5,854 bases of DNA, taken from positions 1-5,854 of the forward strand of contig DYMW01000091.1 of assembly GCA_020721385.1 (NCBI GenBank), read 5' to 3'. Of the stretch, positions 5,286 through 5,854 are shown in pieces. A program made the position numbers and the translations under genes. This DNA comes from Sulfurovum sp. (GTDB lineage Bacteria; Campylobacterota; Campylobacteria; Campylobacterales; Sulfurovaceae). Below the pieces are notes generated by a model, which had not been told where the DNA came from, made no database searches, and saw nothing but the letters and a program-made list of their open reading frames with translations. Position 1 is the first letter of the stretch; each line of letters opens with the position of its first letter.

Positions 5286-5854
5286 TGCAATCCATACTAT
5301 CAAAATCAACACCATTGACCCTACTACTTTTGAGTTTACTCATGACAGGGTGCAGTACCAAATCTTACTACACTTTAGGAGACACTTCCAACATTCATGC
5401 CGATGCCAACTACACCCAAAGCATTGCTGTTGAAAAAGTAGACATTCCAAAATATCTCAAAGACACCACCTTGGTAAAACAAATTACCCCTTATCAAGTA
5501 ATTATGATTAAAGATGCCCATTGGCTCACCCCCATGCAAAAACGTTTAACCAATGTGCTTATTAGTTATTTGCAACAATCTTTAAACAATCCAAACGTCT
5601 ATCTCTATCCATGGGAGAGTAACATTAAAACAACCCAATATAAGGTATCGCTCAAAATTACAAAATTTATTGCTTATAAAAAAGAGGTTATTTTAGAATC
5701 AAGCTATCAAATTACCAACCTTCAATCCAAAAAACATCAAACCAAACTCTTTTCAACCTCCATTCCAACCAAAGAAAATACAGAAAGCATGATGGAATCA
5801 ATGGAGAAAGCCTATTTTCAACTGGCAAATGAGATAAAAAAAGAGATTATAAAA
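5285..5854 (+). CDS. pqiC: PqiC, outer-membrane lipoprotein (ABC-type transport auxiliary / DUF330 family), 3' end open
   Basis: PqiC is the lipoprotein partner of PqiB, thought to dock the needle at the outer membrane. The frame starts at ATG 5285, overlapping the pqiB stop as TAATG, with AGGAG at 5273-5277 seven bases before it. A signal peptide with a hydrophobic core (11-20) ends in the lipobox MTGC, making Cys23 the lipidated residue; the +2 residue is Ser, which suggests sorting to the outer membrane. The mature part begins with the family motif YYTL (28-31). It continues with IAVEKVDIPKYLKDTTLV (47-64) and DAHWLTPMQKRL (77-88), all typical of PqiC-type lipoproteins. The window shows 190 codons without a stop, while E. 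coli PqiC has 187 residues, so only a few residues or just the stop codon are probably missing. The last residues are Lys-rich, as expected near the natural end. Confidence 0.92.
   Translation, partial: MQSILSKSTPLTLLLLSLLMTGCSTKSYYTLGDTSNIHADANYTQSIAVEKVDIPKYLKDTTLVKQITPYQVIMIKDAHWLTPMQKRLTNVLISYLQQSLNNPNVYLYPWESNIKTTQYKVSLKITKFIAYKKEVILESSYQITNLQSKKHQTKLFSTSIPTKENTESMMESMEKAYFQLANEIKKEIIK

Noticed and set aside
1..5854. Mobile element, CRISPR array, tRNA or rRNA
   Set aside because: No transposase, integrase, regular repeat-spacer pattern or structural RNA is seen; the window is filled by co-directional cellular genes.

Overview
This AT-rich window is most likely from a Campylobacterota (Epsilonproteobacteria) chromosome. 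The nucleosidase at the left end closely resembles the Campylobacter/Helicobacter Pfs protein as I recall it, and it is followed by the PP-loop tRNA-thiolation-type gene that I recall sitting next to pfs in Campylobacter. Promoter-like sites have good -10 boxes but no recognisable -35 boxes, which also fits this group. The genus cannot be fixed from this sequence. All genes are on the + strand.

Left part (1-1453): two overlapping housekeeping genes. The first is an MTA/SAH (and probably aminodeoxyfutalosine) nucleosidase whose first codon or codons lie outside the window. The second is a TtcA-like PP-loop ATPase starting at a TTG inside the end of the first. The TtcA-like protein keeps the ATP-binding loop but has only one cysteine at each place where E. 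coli TtcA has a CxxC.

Middle (1454-2056): a non-coding stretch of about 250 bp holds an 11-bp hairpin without a T-tract, a terminator-like AT-rich hairpin ending in seven T, and an extended -10 promoter. It is followed by a small two-helix membrane protein gene (98 aa), then a second promoter with a perfect TATAAT box.

Right part (2057-5854): an apparent operon of a second small membrane/coiled-coil protein (117 aa), two genes that together make PqiA (each a zinc-ribbon plus membrane half), pqiB (three MCE domains) and pqiC (lipoprotein, open at the right edge). Together PqiA, PqiB and PqiC should form an envelope-spanning lipid transport system: PqiA in the inner membrane, the PqiB needle across the periplasm, and PqiC on the outer membrane. 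Spacing is tight throughout (gaps of 9 and 6 bp, overlaps of 17 and 1 bp).

The core Pqi system is known. The less expected parts are the natural split of PqiA and the two small proteins placed just before it. These share a layout of two membrane segments followed by a charged helix that ends in a similar AE-hydrophobic-acidic-x-LR motif.
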